From: Roseateles sp. SL47
GTDB lineage: Bacteria > Pseudomonadota > Gammaproteobacteria > Burkholderiales > Burkholderiaceae_C
Assembly (NCBI RefSeq): GCF_026625885.1
Contig: NZ_CP113068.1
Coordinates: forward strand, 6,262,001 to 6,326,000
Reading direction: 5' to 3'
Length of the DNA: 64,000 nt
This document shows, piece after piece, positions 9,860-20,246 of the stretch. The notes below the pieces were generated by a model, which worked only from the letters and a program-made list of their open reading frames with translations, was not told the origin of the DNA and searched no databases. Both the position numbers and the translations under genes were made by a program. Position 1 is the first letter of the stretch. Every line of letters begins with the position of its first letter.

Positions 9860-12800
9860 GTGTTCCCCACGGGCGTGGGGATGAACCGTTGAGTAGTTGC
9901 GCCATGAAAAGTCCTTTTCGGTGTTCCCCACGGGCGTGGGGATGAACCGGTAGAGTCTGTCCGACGGCACGTGGCGGGCACCGTGTTCCCCACGGGCGTG
10001 GGGATGAACCGTCGTCAGGTCGGACGTCTTCAATGGATCGTTCGTGTTCCCCACGGGCGTGGGGATGAACCGAAGGAGGCCCAGGCCGCGTTCAACAGGT
10101 GGGTGTGTTCCCCACGGGCGTGGGGATGAACCGTACATGAAAAATGTGCAGATCGGGAAGGTCCGTGTGTTCCCCACGGGCGTGGGGATGAACCGTGGGC
10201 AGTCCAGCACCGACATATTCCCGCTGGGTGTTCCCCACGGGCGTGGGGATGAACCGATCGCATCCACCTCGTCGGCTAACTCCCGCATGTGTTCCCCACG
10301 GGCGTGGGGATGAACCGGCGTTTGCCACGCTGACACTGAAGTACCCTCAGTGTTCCCCACGGGCGTGGGGATGAACCGGTACGAACCTGCGCACGCGTGA
10401 GGACCTGGAGGTGTTCCCCACGGGCGTGGGGATGAACCGAAGTTGACGAGCGCCCCGACTGCCCAGGAAGCGTGTTCCCCACGGGCGTGGGGATGAACCG
10501 ACTTCTCTACCTGGGTGAAGGACCGCATTGAGGTGTTCCCCACGGGCGTGGGGATGAACCGCGATCCCAGGTATTCGCCGCACTCGCTGTTTTGTGTTCC
10601 CCACGGGCGTGGGGATGAACCGCAGAAGTTCCGAACGAAGGGCAGCCGAACCTGGTGTTCCCCACGGGCGTGGGGATGAACCGCGGCTATGGCCGTCCCA
10701 CGCCTTCGAGCGAATGTGTTCCCCACGGGCGTGGGGATGAACCGCATCCCCTAGGTCCGGCTCCACCGCCTCTTCGGTGTTCCCCACGGGCGTGGGGATG
10801 AACCGTCATTTCCCATCGCCATGATCACCCGCCACTGGCGTGTTCCCCACGGGCGTGGGGATGAACCGCGGGGTAGGCATGCCGAGCATTTCATGCAGAG
10901 GTGTTCCCCACGGGCGTGGGGATGAACCGTCGGGACGGTCACCAAGCGAGCCACGGTGCTCGTGTTCCCCACGGGCGTGGGGATGAACCGCTTCTGGGAC
11001 ACGGCAGCATGAACATCCCGTTGTGTTCCCCACGGGCGTGGGGATGAACCGGGCTCTGACTCCAAGGAAGAGGCCGAGTACAAGTGTTCCCCACGGGCGT
11101 GGGGATGAACCGGTGCAGGTTGTTACGTTGGCGAACACAGTTCGGTGTTCCCCACGGGCGTGGGGATGAACCGCCATGGCGGTCCTGAAGGCCACTTCGT
11201 CTGCCGTGTTCCCCACGGGCGTGGGGATGAACCGCTGGATCTCACCAGCAGCGACGGCAGCATGGCGTGTTCCCCACGGGCGTGGGGATGAACCGGTGGA
11301 GCGCCGCTGCTTCCTGGTCCAGGCCAAGTGTTCCCCACGGGCGTGGGGATGAACCGTCAAAGTCGTGTGGCGACGCGTACCCGTGCGCGTGTTCCCCACG
11401 GGCGTGGGGATGAACCGGACGACTGGAGGGTCGTACTCGCAGATGAGCTGTGTTCCCCACGGGCGTGGGGATGAACCGGTAGCGCAGCAGGTCGTTGGCT
11501 TCCTTGGCGTGTGTTCCCCACGGGCGTGGGGATGAACCGTACAGGGCAAATGAAAAGGCGCAGTCGCGCCTTGTGTTCCCCACGGGCGTGGGGATGAACC
11601 GCTGCTCCGCCACCTCGGAAAAACACAGGCCGAGTGTTCCCCACGGGCGTGGGGATGAACCGCGCAGGATCGCGTAAGCACCCCCGCCCACGCTGTGTTC
11701 CCCACGGGCGTGGGGATGAACCGCACCGGTCCATCAGCTCGCCCTTCTCCATTTCCGTGTTCCCCACGGGCGTGGGGATGAACCCCACGGGCGTGGGGAT
11801 GAACCGCTTCAGCCAGTTGCCCTTGACGGCGTTGAGGAGTGTTCCCCACGGGCGTGGGGATGAACCGTGGTGATGCTGAAGCGCATCTACGCCAGCTTGC
11901 GTGTTCCCCACGGGCGTGGGGATGAACCGCCACCGAAGTGGTGGACCGCACTACCTTCCTTGTGTTCCCCACGGGCGTGGGGATGAACCGGCGCCCGGGG
12001 ACGGGTTCTTGACGCAGATGTGGTGTTCCCCACGGGCGTGGGGATGAACCGAATTGTGAGGGGCCGTTGGGGCGGTTCGTCCAGTGTTCCCCACGGGCGT
12101 GGGGATGAACCGCCACGGAAATCGAGGCGGCGGACGGAACGGTAGTGTTCCCCACGGGCGTGGGGATGAACCGGTGGTTGACGTGTGGGTGGATCGCCTC
12201 TGCCACGTGTTCCCCACGGGCGTGGGGATGAACCGCATGAGCGCAATCATCAGCCCTTGCGGGCTCTGTGTTCCCCACGGGCGTGGGGATGAACCGGAAT
12301 TTGCGGAGTTCATTGAGCCAATCTCCTCGTGTTCCCCACGGGCGTGGGGATGAACCGTCGTTCGCGTCAGTCATCCAGACCGTGATCGTGTGTTCCCCAC
12401 GGGCGTGGGGATGAACCGCCGACTACCTGGCCATGCCCGCCGGCACCTGGGTGTTCCCCACGGGCGTGGGGATGAACCCCTTGAACTCGCTTTCGCCCTC
12501 GGCCTTGCCGCGTGTTCCCCACGGGCGTGGGGATGAACCGGCGCATCAGGTTGTCCAGCGCCAAACCGGTGAGTGTTCCCCACGGGCGTGGGGATGAACC
12601 GTGGCGCTAGAAAAAGTCGCGATCTGCGAAGACGTGTTCCCCACGGGCGTGGGGATGAACCGCCTCGTCGCCCTGCGCCGCCGCTGCGCGACAAGTGTTC
12701 CCCACGGGCGTGGGGATGAACCGGCGTATTGGCGTGCTTCTCAAGCAGTGCTTCAGTGTTCCCCACGGGCGTGGGGATGAACCGGACCGGGAGGCAGAGG

Positions 12801-15800
12801 AATGGGAGCAGCGCGAGTGTTCCCCACGGGCGTGGGGATGAACCGCGTTGGCGGCATGGATGTCGCCAGCGTCGAGCGTGTTCCCCACGGGCGTGGGGAT
12901 GAACCGCGATTGACGATGCACTGCGCTACATCGGCGCCGGTGTTCCCCACGGGCGTGGGGATGAACCGGCGCAGGAGCGATTCCAGAGGCTCGCCAACAC
13001 GTGTTCCCCACGGGCGTGGGGATGAACCGGGTCATCAGGTTGGCGTGGCGGATTTCTGACAGTGTTCCCCACGGGCGTGGGGATGAACCGCCGGAGTAGG
13101 CGTCGTGCACGTTGGTCAGCAGGTGTTCCCCACGGGCGTGGGGATGAACCGGCTGCCGAGTTCACGCCGGCCGCCAGGTCCACGTGTTCCCCACGGGCGT
13201 GGGGATGAACCGCCGGGGAAGAGATTCAGTCCAATGTCAGCGGCGTGTTCCCCACGGGCGTGGGGATGAACCGCCACCGGAGAAGCAGCATGAGCGGGAC
13301 GACAAGTGTTCCCCACGGGCGTGGGGATGAACCGCCTGCGCACTACCGCCAAGTGGGTGTCCCTGGGTGTTCCCCACGGGCGTGGGGATGAACCGTTGTC
13401 TTGGCAGGAGGAGCGGCAGAAGGACCCGTGTTCCCCACGGGCGTGGGGATGAACCGTCGCACAGGTACTCACGCGAGAACGCCGCCTCGTGTTCCCCACG
13501 GGCGTGGGGATGAACCGATTTTCAGGGGCTGCGTCGCTAGGCTTGATCCGTGTTCCCCACGGGCGTGGGGATGAACCGATGCCAGCACCCGCAGTCCTCG
13601 TCGATCACGCGTGTTCCCCACGGGCGTGGGGATGAACCGGACTGGAACCCGGCCACCCAGGACCAGCCTGAGTGTTCCCCACGGGCGTGGGGATGAACCG
13701 GATGCCACCTATGTGCTGGCCCGTTACACGATGTGTTCCCCACGGGCGTGGGGATGAACCGCCGATGATGACCGCGCCTTTGGTCAGCAGACCGTGTTCC
13801 CCACGGGCGTGGGGATGAACCGCTCACCGTCCCCGAGGATTACAAAGACATCCCGTGTTCCCCACGGGCGTGGGGATGAACCGACCGCGAAGAGCGAGCT
13901 GAACGTGCGTGCGATGGTGTTCCCCACGGGCGTGGGGATGAACCGGGGCGCAGCATGATCAGAACGGAATCGGGTCTGTGTTCCCCACGGGCGTGGGGAT
14001 GAACCGGCTGCGGGGCTTGCTGTCGATCAACGCGCCTCGTGTTCCCCACGGGCGTGGGGATGAACCGGCGCATGCAGACACCCAAATGCACGCCGTAGTG
14101 TGTTCCCCACGGGCGTGGGGATGAACCGCCAAGAAGCGCACGTATGACGTGGAAATCCGCGTGTTCCCCACGGGCGTGGGGATGAACCGCCCTCCCGGTC
14201 GCTGACTGCAGGCACGCGCAGCGTGTTCCCCACGGGCGTGGGGATGAACCGGCACCTTCGGCGCTGCCTGGGCGGCGAGGGCTGTGTTCCCCACGGGCGT
14301 GGGGATGAACCGTAGAGCTCGCTGAACAGGTTGATGCCGTTGGGGTGTTCCCCACGGGCGTGGGGATGAACCGCCTCTGGAGCTCGCAGGCCTGGCCGAG
14401 ATCAACGTGTTCCCCACGGGCGTGGGGATGAACCGTCTTGCCGCGCACGGGTACGCGCTTCCATGTGAGTGTTCCCCACGGGCGTGGGGATGAACCGCAC
14501 TGGGGTTGGCCGTTACGTTACAGGACCGGGTGTTCCCCACGGGCGTGGGGATGAACCGGTGACGCCCGCATGCATCCTCGATGTCGATCAGTGTTCCCCA
14601 CGGGCGTGGGGATGAACCGCCCTCCCGGTCGCTGACTGCAGGCACGCGCAGCGTGTTCCCCACGGGCGTGGGGATGAACCGGTCTCGAACTCGCGCTGCG
14701 CCGCGGCGCGGAAGTGTTCCCCACGGGCGTGGGGATGAACCGGCCCCGGGCGAGCGCTCGCGCAGCTTGCTCTGGTGTTCCCCACGGGCGTGGGGATGAA
14801 CCGAGCGATTCATACGCCCCTATGGGGAATCTGCAGTGTTCCCCACGGGCGTGGGGATGAACCGTGGGTGCAGGATCTGCGCAAGGAGCATCGGCAGTGT
14901 TCCCCACGGGCGTGGGGATGAACCGAACAGCCAATACGAACACTTCTCTGGATTGTGGTGTTCCCCACGGGCGTGGGGATGAACCGCAATTCAAAGGTCA
15001 TCGAGTTGCTTGGTTCTTGGTGTTCCCCACGGGCGTGGGGATGAACCGGCACACAGCAGCACTTCCAGGAACACCCCGGCGTGTTCCCCACGGGCGTGGG
15101 GATGAACCGCGGAGACACCGCCGATTCCATTTGCTGGGACTGTGTTCCCCACGGGCGTGGGGATGAACCGGCACCCCGGTGCCCATCATCGACGCCTACG
15201 CCGTGTTCCCCACGGGCGTGGGGATGAACCGCCGAAAGGACCGCGCAACTCGCCGCCGAGGCCGTGTTCCCCACGGGCGTGGGGATGAACCGAAAGCCCC
15301 AGCGACTGCTACCAACAGTCCCGGGTGTTCCCCACGGGCGTGGGGATGAACCGGGCTCCCAGTCTGCCGCTGCAACTGCTTAACCGTGTTCCCCACGGGC
15401 GTGGGGATGAACCGGCCTTGATCTGCCCGCTGGGACCAAATGCGCCGTGTTCCCCACGGGCGTGGGGATGAACCGGTGAAGAGCTTCAATGTCGTTCGTG
15501 CTGTCTGGTGTTCCCCACGGGCGTGGGGATGAACCGGAAAAGATCCAGGTTGGTAGCGACAGGCAACCCGTGTTCCCCACGGGCGTGGGGATGAACCGGG
15601 CGGCGTTTCGGGCGCCGCTGCGGGCGCGGTGTGTTCCCCACGGGCGTGGGGATGAACCGCATTCTGAGGGACGCACACCTTACCCGTAGTGGTGTTCCCC
15701 ACGGGCGTGGGGATGAACCGCATGCTTCACTGACATGCAAAAAAAATCCCGCGTGTTCCCCACGGGCGTGGGGATGAACCGCTGAAGGCGCCCGCGTCGC

Positions 15801-17007
15801 GGTCGTCCAGGTTGTGTTCCCCACGGGCGTGGGGATGAACCGCGCGGACAGGCCGCCGCGACCCAGATGCACGAGTGTTCCCCACGGGCGTGGGGATGAA
15901 CCGATCCCGCCTCCGCGTCGAACTCCATGCGGTCCGTGTTCCCCACGGGCGTGGGGATGAACCGAGTGCCACTTCGGGTGGTTCGACGCCGAGACCGTGT
16001 TCCCCACGGGCGTGGGGATGAACCGCACTACCGGCCGGCGCCGACCGACTGCGCCACGTGTTCCCCACGGGCGTGGGGATGAACCGCTTGAGGACGATCG
16101 GCCGCCGAGCAACGGTGCGTGTTCCCCACGGGCGTGGGGATGAACCGAACTGCCGCCGGCAGCCGTAGCCTCCCTGGGAGTGTTCCCCACGGGCGTGGGG
16201 ATGAACCGGCCAACCTTGAGAATGCCAATCTAGTAGGTGCGTGTTCCCCACGGGCGTGGGGATGAACCGCCCATTTTTGCGGCGCTGGCGCGGGCGTTCT
16301 GCGTGTTCCCCACGGGCGTGGGGATGAACCGTTGCTTGTGATTTTGATGTCTGCTTTGCTGTGCGTGTTCCCCACGGGCGTGGGGATGAACCGCCAGATG
16401 CCACGTCCGAGCGTGTTCACTGTCGGTGTTCCCCACGGGCGTGGGGATGAACCGCCGCCCGTCGCCAACGCGGCGGCGCATGACCTGTGTTCCCCACGGG
16501 CGTGGGGATGAACCGTTTCGGATTTCCAATGCCATGGTTGATTTCTCCGTGTTCCCCACGGGCGTGGGGATGAACCGGACTTGGCCGATGCCGGCGAGCT
16601 CAACGCCAAGGGTGTTCCCCACGGGCGTGGGGATGAACCGGCCGAGATTGCTGCGGAGTTCTCCAGCAACTCGTGTTCCCCACGGGCGTGGGGATGAACC
16701 GTTCACGCCGGTGTTTGAGGGCACCAGGCTGACGTGTTCCCCACGGGCGTGGGGATGAACCGCCATCAACGCGGTGCTGGAGAAGCGGGCAAGTGTGTTC
16801 CCCACGGGCGTGGGGATGAACCGGCGCATGGCGAGGAATACATGCAGCGCCTGCGGTGTTCCCCACGGGCGTGGGGATGAACCGCCGCTCGGCCACATGG
16901 CCATGTGGACACTCGCGTGTTCCCCACGGGCGTGGGGATGAACCGCCGGATGGGAGTTCGTCTAGCACCAGCACTACGGTGTTCCCCACGGGCGTGGGGA
17001 TGAACCG
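9860..17007 (+). CRISPR. Type I-E CRISPR array, about 118 repeats
   Basis: The 29-nt repeat starts gtgttccccacgggc and ends gtggggatgaaccg. Its core forms the hairpin ccccac/gtgggg that Cas6e would cleave. Spacers are 32 or 33 nt. By interval counting (61 or 62 nt per unit) there are about 118 repeat copies and 116 spacers. The strand follows from the leader on the left and the type I-E repeat consensus. Exceptions are a fused pair without spacer at 11757-11806, a last-base change at 12479, and one spacer present twice (14190-14222 and 14620-14652). The last repeat (16979-17007) is still a perfect consensus copy. Long frames through the array, rich in HPHARGEH and [10 protein letters not shown], are artefacts of repeat translation. 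Confidence 0.98.
11757..11806 (+). repeat. Fused CRISPR repeat pair lacking a spacer
   Basis: A repeat lacking its last G (11757-11784) is followed directly by a repeat lacking its first seven bases (11785-11806). The junction reads gatgaacc|ccacggg. About 40 bases, including one whole spacer, appear to have been lost by recombination or slippage at short runs of C. Confidence 0.9.
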
Positions 17008-17217
17008 AGGACGACGACAACCGGCGCTTTCTTGCATGGGTCAATCTAGCAATGAGACGGTGTTAGGTGAGAAGCCGGTACCGGCTGCTTCCGACATCGC
17101 CGCCGATCCTCAGTTCATCGTAGAGGCATTCGATGCTGAGGAGTTCGAGAGGGCATGGCTCGCAGCCGTGTCAGGGTCTCGATGGCAACTGTAGCCAATG
17201 GTGTTCTGTAGCGATGA
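17008..17217. other. Trailer end of the array, mostly non-coding
   Basis: A spacer-length segment follows the last repeat but no further repeat is present. A short frame from ATG 17036 to a stop at 17194 (52 residues, ending [20 protein letters not shown]) is possible. I do not recognise it, and it may be a remnant of the toxin region downstream. No terminator is evident. Confidence 0.4.
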
Positions 17218-17598
17218 TGCCTTGCCGCAAAGGGAGTAACGTACAACGGCCTTACAGGTCCGGGGCCACTCGGCGCAAAGGTGGCCGAGACGTTCAGGAG
17301 CGGCACGTATACCGAACTGACTACGGCCGAAGCGACTACTCTGTACAGAGTCTGGGGTGGGAAGGCCGGTGAACTCGGTCCATATTGCACGAGAACTCCC
17401 CCAAGTGGGCCGGTTCAATCAGTCCTCGATAGCGCTCTCAATCCGGCCTGGGGCAACACTGCGACCAACGTGACAAGAATTCAAGTTCCAAGCGGAGTCA
17501 AGATTTACGATGGTTTCGCGGCTCCGCAAGGTGGGCTGGTTGGCGGTGGGAGTCAAGTATTCATTCCGAAGGTTGACCCAGCATGGATAGTCAAATGA
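17218..17598 (+). pseudogene. Polymorphic toxin C-terminal domain without N-terminus
   Basis: An open frame of 126 residues begins after a stop at 17215-17217. It reads like the tip domain of a large secreted toxin of the Rhs/CdiA type: GPGPLGAKVAETFRSGTYTE, TTLYRVWGGKAGELGPY, NPAWGNTAT, GGLVGGGSQVFIPKVDPAW. I recognise the pattern from toxin tips but cannot name the enzyme activity. There is no ATG and no carrier protein. The first possible start is GTG 17281, which would remove the first conserved part. It is probably an orphan tip left by recombination. Its stop overlaps the next gene by four bases, as in toxin-immunity pairs. Confidence 0.6.
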
Positions 17599-18038
17599 AT
17601 GCCTGCCCATGGGAGCGGATAGATGACTTCCAGACGCGTGGTGAGTTCGACCGCTTCGTGGCTTGGGCGGCCGCCCAAGTCACCTCGGGCGATGCGGTGG
17701 AGATCCCGGTCGCAAGTCCGTACATTGGCGCTTCGAGCTTCACCGAGAAATGGTTCAAGCACGTTCCAAGCGGCGGCGTTTGGCGCCTCGTGTGGCCTGA
17801 CGGACCTTTCACCGGAGTGTTTGAGCCGGTGACTTGGTCCGCTGCAGCAAAGGGAGGAACGAACTTCTTCCGCAGAGCAAAGGCTGGCGAGGCGCCGAGC
17901 TTTGTTCCTCGGCCAGGTGACCGACACGTCGAACCTCCTCCCCGTTTGCACAAAATATGCACCGAATTTGCACATGGGATGTGCACGGGTCAAGGAACGA
18001 CATCAGGAATGACAGCGCATCCGCACCTACCTTCATAG
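17595..18038 (+). CDS. Probable immunity protein for the adjacent toxin tip
   Basis: Encodes 147 residues starting MNACPWERIDDFQTRGEFDR. The ATG overlaps the toxin stop (atga). The small, Trp-rich, soluble sequence (FTEKWFKHVPSGGVWRLVWP, DGPFTGVFE) and its position directly after a toxin C-terminal domain fit an immunity protein that neutralises the toxin. ATG 17583 is an alternative start. The C-terminal 50 residues are less regular, and three tgcac motifs and a small palindrome (17969-17985) lie there. Function is inferred from context, and the protein is unlike the neighbouring housekeeping genes. Confidence 0.55.
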   Translation: MNACPWERIDDFQTRGEFDRFVAWAAAQVTSGDAVEIPVASPYIGASSFTEKWFKHVPSGGVWRLVWPDGPFTGVFEPVTWSAAAKGGTNFFRRAKAGEAPSFVPRPGDRHVEPPPRLHKICTEFAHGMCTGQGTTSGMTAHPHLPS

Positions 18039-18059
18039 GGATGGCGTGTCTCATGGTGA

Positions 18060-18136
18060 TGGTAGGCCGTGCAGGACTTGAACCTGCGACCAAAGGATTA
18101 TGAGTCCTCTGCTCTAACCAACTGAGCTAACGGCCC
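18060..18136 (-). tRNA. tRNA-Met (CAT)
   Basis: Read on the minus strand it is 77 nt with an encoded CCA. The acceptor arm GGGCCGT pairs with ACGGCCT, the D arm is GCTC/GAGC, the anticodon loop CTCATAA gives anticodon CAT, and the T arm is GCAGG/CCTGC. The acceptor stem is fully paired at its first position (one G-T pair), so this is the elongator rather than the initiator type. Its 3' end faces the CRISPR/toxin region. Confidence 0.95.
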
Positions 18137-18204
18137 CCTGAAGGATCAGCGGAAGCGGCGGATTCTACTCAACGCGGGGGCCTGCTCCGGCTGTACCGCC
18201 CAGC

Positions 18205-19218
18205 CTACTTCTGCGACAAGGCATTGCTCACCATCCGCGACGTGATGTCCACGATCTGGATCATCCGGTCATACGCCATCCGCGTCGGCCCGATCACCCC
18301 CAGCGTGCCCACCACCTCGCCATCCACCTCATACGGCGCCGACACCACCGACAGCTCCTCATACGGAACCACCTGGCTCTCCCCGCCAATGTAGATGCGC
18401 ACCCCTTCCGCCCGGCTGGACACATCCAGCAGCCGCATCAGTTGCGTCTTCTGCTCAAAAAGATCGAACATTCGCCGCAGGCTGCCCATGTCATGGCTGA
18501 AATCCTGCACCGTCAGCAGATTGCGCTCGCCGGAGATGATCACCGGCTCCTGTTCCTGGTAGCTCTGCGTGCCCACATCCACCGCCGCGCTCATCAGGGA
18601 GGCAATCTCCCCTCGCAACGCGTCCACCTCCGTCCGCAGATGGTCCCGCACCATGTCCAGGCTGAGGCCAGAGTAGTGCGCATTCAGCCGGTTGCTGGCT
18701 TCGGTCAGTTCGGATTGGGTCAGGTCTTGTGCGGTGAACACCAGCCGGTTCTGCACATCCCCCTCCGGGGACACCATGATCACCAGCACCCGCCGCTCGC
18801 CCAGCCGCAGGAATTCAATGTGATGGAAGACGCTGCTCTTGCGCGGCGCGGTGATCACCCCCACAAAGCTCGACAGGCTGGACAGCAGCTGCGCCGCGTT
18901 GGCAATCACCCGCTGCGGCTGATCCGGCAGCAATTGCGATTCCAGCGACGGCACCTCGGCCGCCGCCGAGGCCTTGGCCGTCAACAGCGTGTCCACAAAA
19001 AGCCGGTAGCCGCGGGCCGTCGGGATGCGGCCGGCACTGGTGTGCGGGCTGGCGATCAACCCCAGTTCTTCCAGGTCGGCCATCACGTTGCGGATGGTGG
19101 CAGGGCTCAGTTCCAGGCCCGAAGCTTTGGAGAGCGTGCGCGACCCCACCGGCTGTCCGTCCGCGATGTAGCGTTCAACCAGAGTCTTCAGCAGAGTTTT
19201 GGCGCGCTCGTCGAGCAT
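18205..19218 (-). CDS. hrcA: Heat-inducible transcription repressor HrcA
   Basis: Encodes 337 residues. HrcA represses chaperone operons by binding CIRCE operators. The N-terminal winged helix is clear ([60 protein letters not shown]). The GAF-like domain follows, and the conserved [15 protein letters not shown] ending is present as [20 protein letters not shown] chose ATG 19218 (MLDERAK); an upstream in-frame start adds 26 unrelated residues. It is divergent from nadK with 70 bp between them. I see no CIRCE element upstream of it, so autoregulation is not indicated here. Confidence 0.96.
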   Translation of the reverse strand: MLDERAKTLLKTLVERYIADGQPVGSRTLSKASGLELSPATIRNVMADLEELGLIASPHTSAGRIPTARGYRLFVDTLLTAKASAAAEVPSLESQLLPDQPQRVIANAAQLLSSLSSFVGVITAPRKSSVFHHIEFLRLGERRVLVIMVSPEGDVQNRLVFTAQDLTQSELTEASNRLNAHYSGLSLDMVRDHLRTEVDALRGEIASLMSAAVDVGTQSYQEQEPVIISGERNLLTVQDFSHDMGSLRRMFDLFEQKTQLMRLLDVSSRAEGVRIYIGGESQVVPYEELSVVSAPYEVDGEVVGTLGVIGPTRMAYDRMIQIVDITSRMVSNALSQK

Positions 19219-19288
19219 GATTTCATTGTATTGAATCCCCAGGCCACCGCCGGGCGGCACCGTGGCGCTGTGGTGTAATTCTGCGCAT

Positions 19289-20164
19289 ATGTCCAAGCGC
19301 TTCCGTCATGTGGCCATCGTCGGCAAGCCCCAGGCTCGGGGCATTGGTCCGCTCCTGGAGGAGATTGCCGACTTTGTGGCCAGCCAGGGATTGGATGTTT
19401 CCCTGGATCAGGAAACAGCCGACAGTACCGGCATTTCCACCTTTCCTGCCCTCAGCCATGCAGAAATGGGTCAGCAGTGCGACCTGGCCGTGGTGGTCGG
19501 CGGGGACGGCACCATGCTCGGCTTCGCCCGCGAGGTCGCCCGCTACGGCATGCCGCTGGTCGGCATCAACCAGGGTCGGCTGGGTTTCATCACCGACATC
19601 TCTGCTGACAAATACAAGGAGTCGCTGGCCCCCATCTTTGCTGGCGACTTCGAAAGTGAACACCGCTCCATGCTGGAAGGCGCTGTCCTGCGGGATGGCG
19701 AACAGATCTTCTCCGGCGTGGCGCTGAACGACGTGGTGGTCAGCCGCGGTGCCACCGCGTCCATGGTGGAACTGCGGGTGGATGTGGGCGACGAGTTCGT
19801 GGCCAACATGCGGGCGGACGGCGTCATCGTCGGCACGCCCACCGGTTCCACCGCCTACGCCCTCTCCGCCGGCGGCCCCATCTTGCACCCCGGCATCGCC
19901 GGCTGGGTGGTGCTGCCGATTGCTTCCCATGCCCTCTCCAACCGGCCCATCGTGCTGCCGGACTCGGGTGAGGTGCGCCTGACCATCGTGGCCGGCCGGG
20001 ACGCCAGCGTCAATTTCGACATGCAAAGCCTGGCCAGCCTGCTGCATGGGGATTGCATCACCGTGCGGCGCTCCCAGCACCGCGCCCAGTTCCTGCATCC
20101 CCGGGGTTGGAGTTATTACGCCACGCTGCGCCGCAAGCTGCGCTGGTATGAAGGCGTAAGCTGA
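19289..20164 (+). CDS. nadK: NAD kinase
   Basis: Encodes 291 residues, a normal length. It phosphorylates NAD to NADP using ATP. The catalytic GGDGT motif is at residues 71-75 and the substrate-binding stretch [14 protein letters not shown] is present in the C-terminal beta domain. ATG 19289 ([14 protein letters not shown]) is the conserved start; an upstream GTG in frame is unlikely. The order hrcA (divergent), nadK, recN is common in Burkholderiales. Confidence 0.97.
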   Translation: MSKRFRHVAIVGKPQARGIGPLLEEIADFVASQGLDVSLDQETADSTGISTFPALSHAEMGQQCDLAVVVGGDGTMLGFAREVARYGMPLVGINQGRLGFITDISADKYKESLAPIFAGDFESEHRSMLEGAVLRDGEQIFSGVALNDVVVSRGATASMVELRVDVGDEFVANMRADGVIVGTPTGSTAYALSAGGPILHPGIAGWVVLPIASHALSNRPIVLPDSGEVRLTIVAGRDASVNFDMQSLASLLHGDCITVRRSQHRAQFLHPRGWSYYATLRRKLRWYEGVS

Positions 20165-20246
20165 GCCGCCGCCCCACCGATCCACTGACGATCGACTGAC
20201 TGATCGACTGACCGACCCGATTTGAGCGATTAGAGGACTCACCGAC

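Noticed and set aside
9860..17007. Self-targeting spacers against this window, such as against the transposons
   Set aside because: None was noticed by eye, but a full comparison of about 116 spacers needs a program, so no claim is made.
9815..17044. Many long frames across the array on both strands, with repeated [16 protein letters not shown] and [10 protein letters not shown] segments
   Set aside because: They are translations of the CRISPR repeat, whose 61-nt period keeps frames open. No start, composition or family support.
19219..19288. CIRCE operator between hrcA and nadK
   Set aside because: No inverted TTAGCACTC/GAGTGCTAA pair is present.
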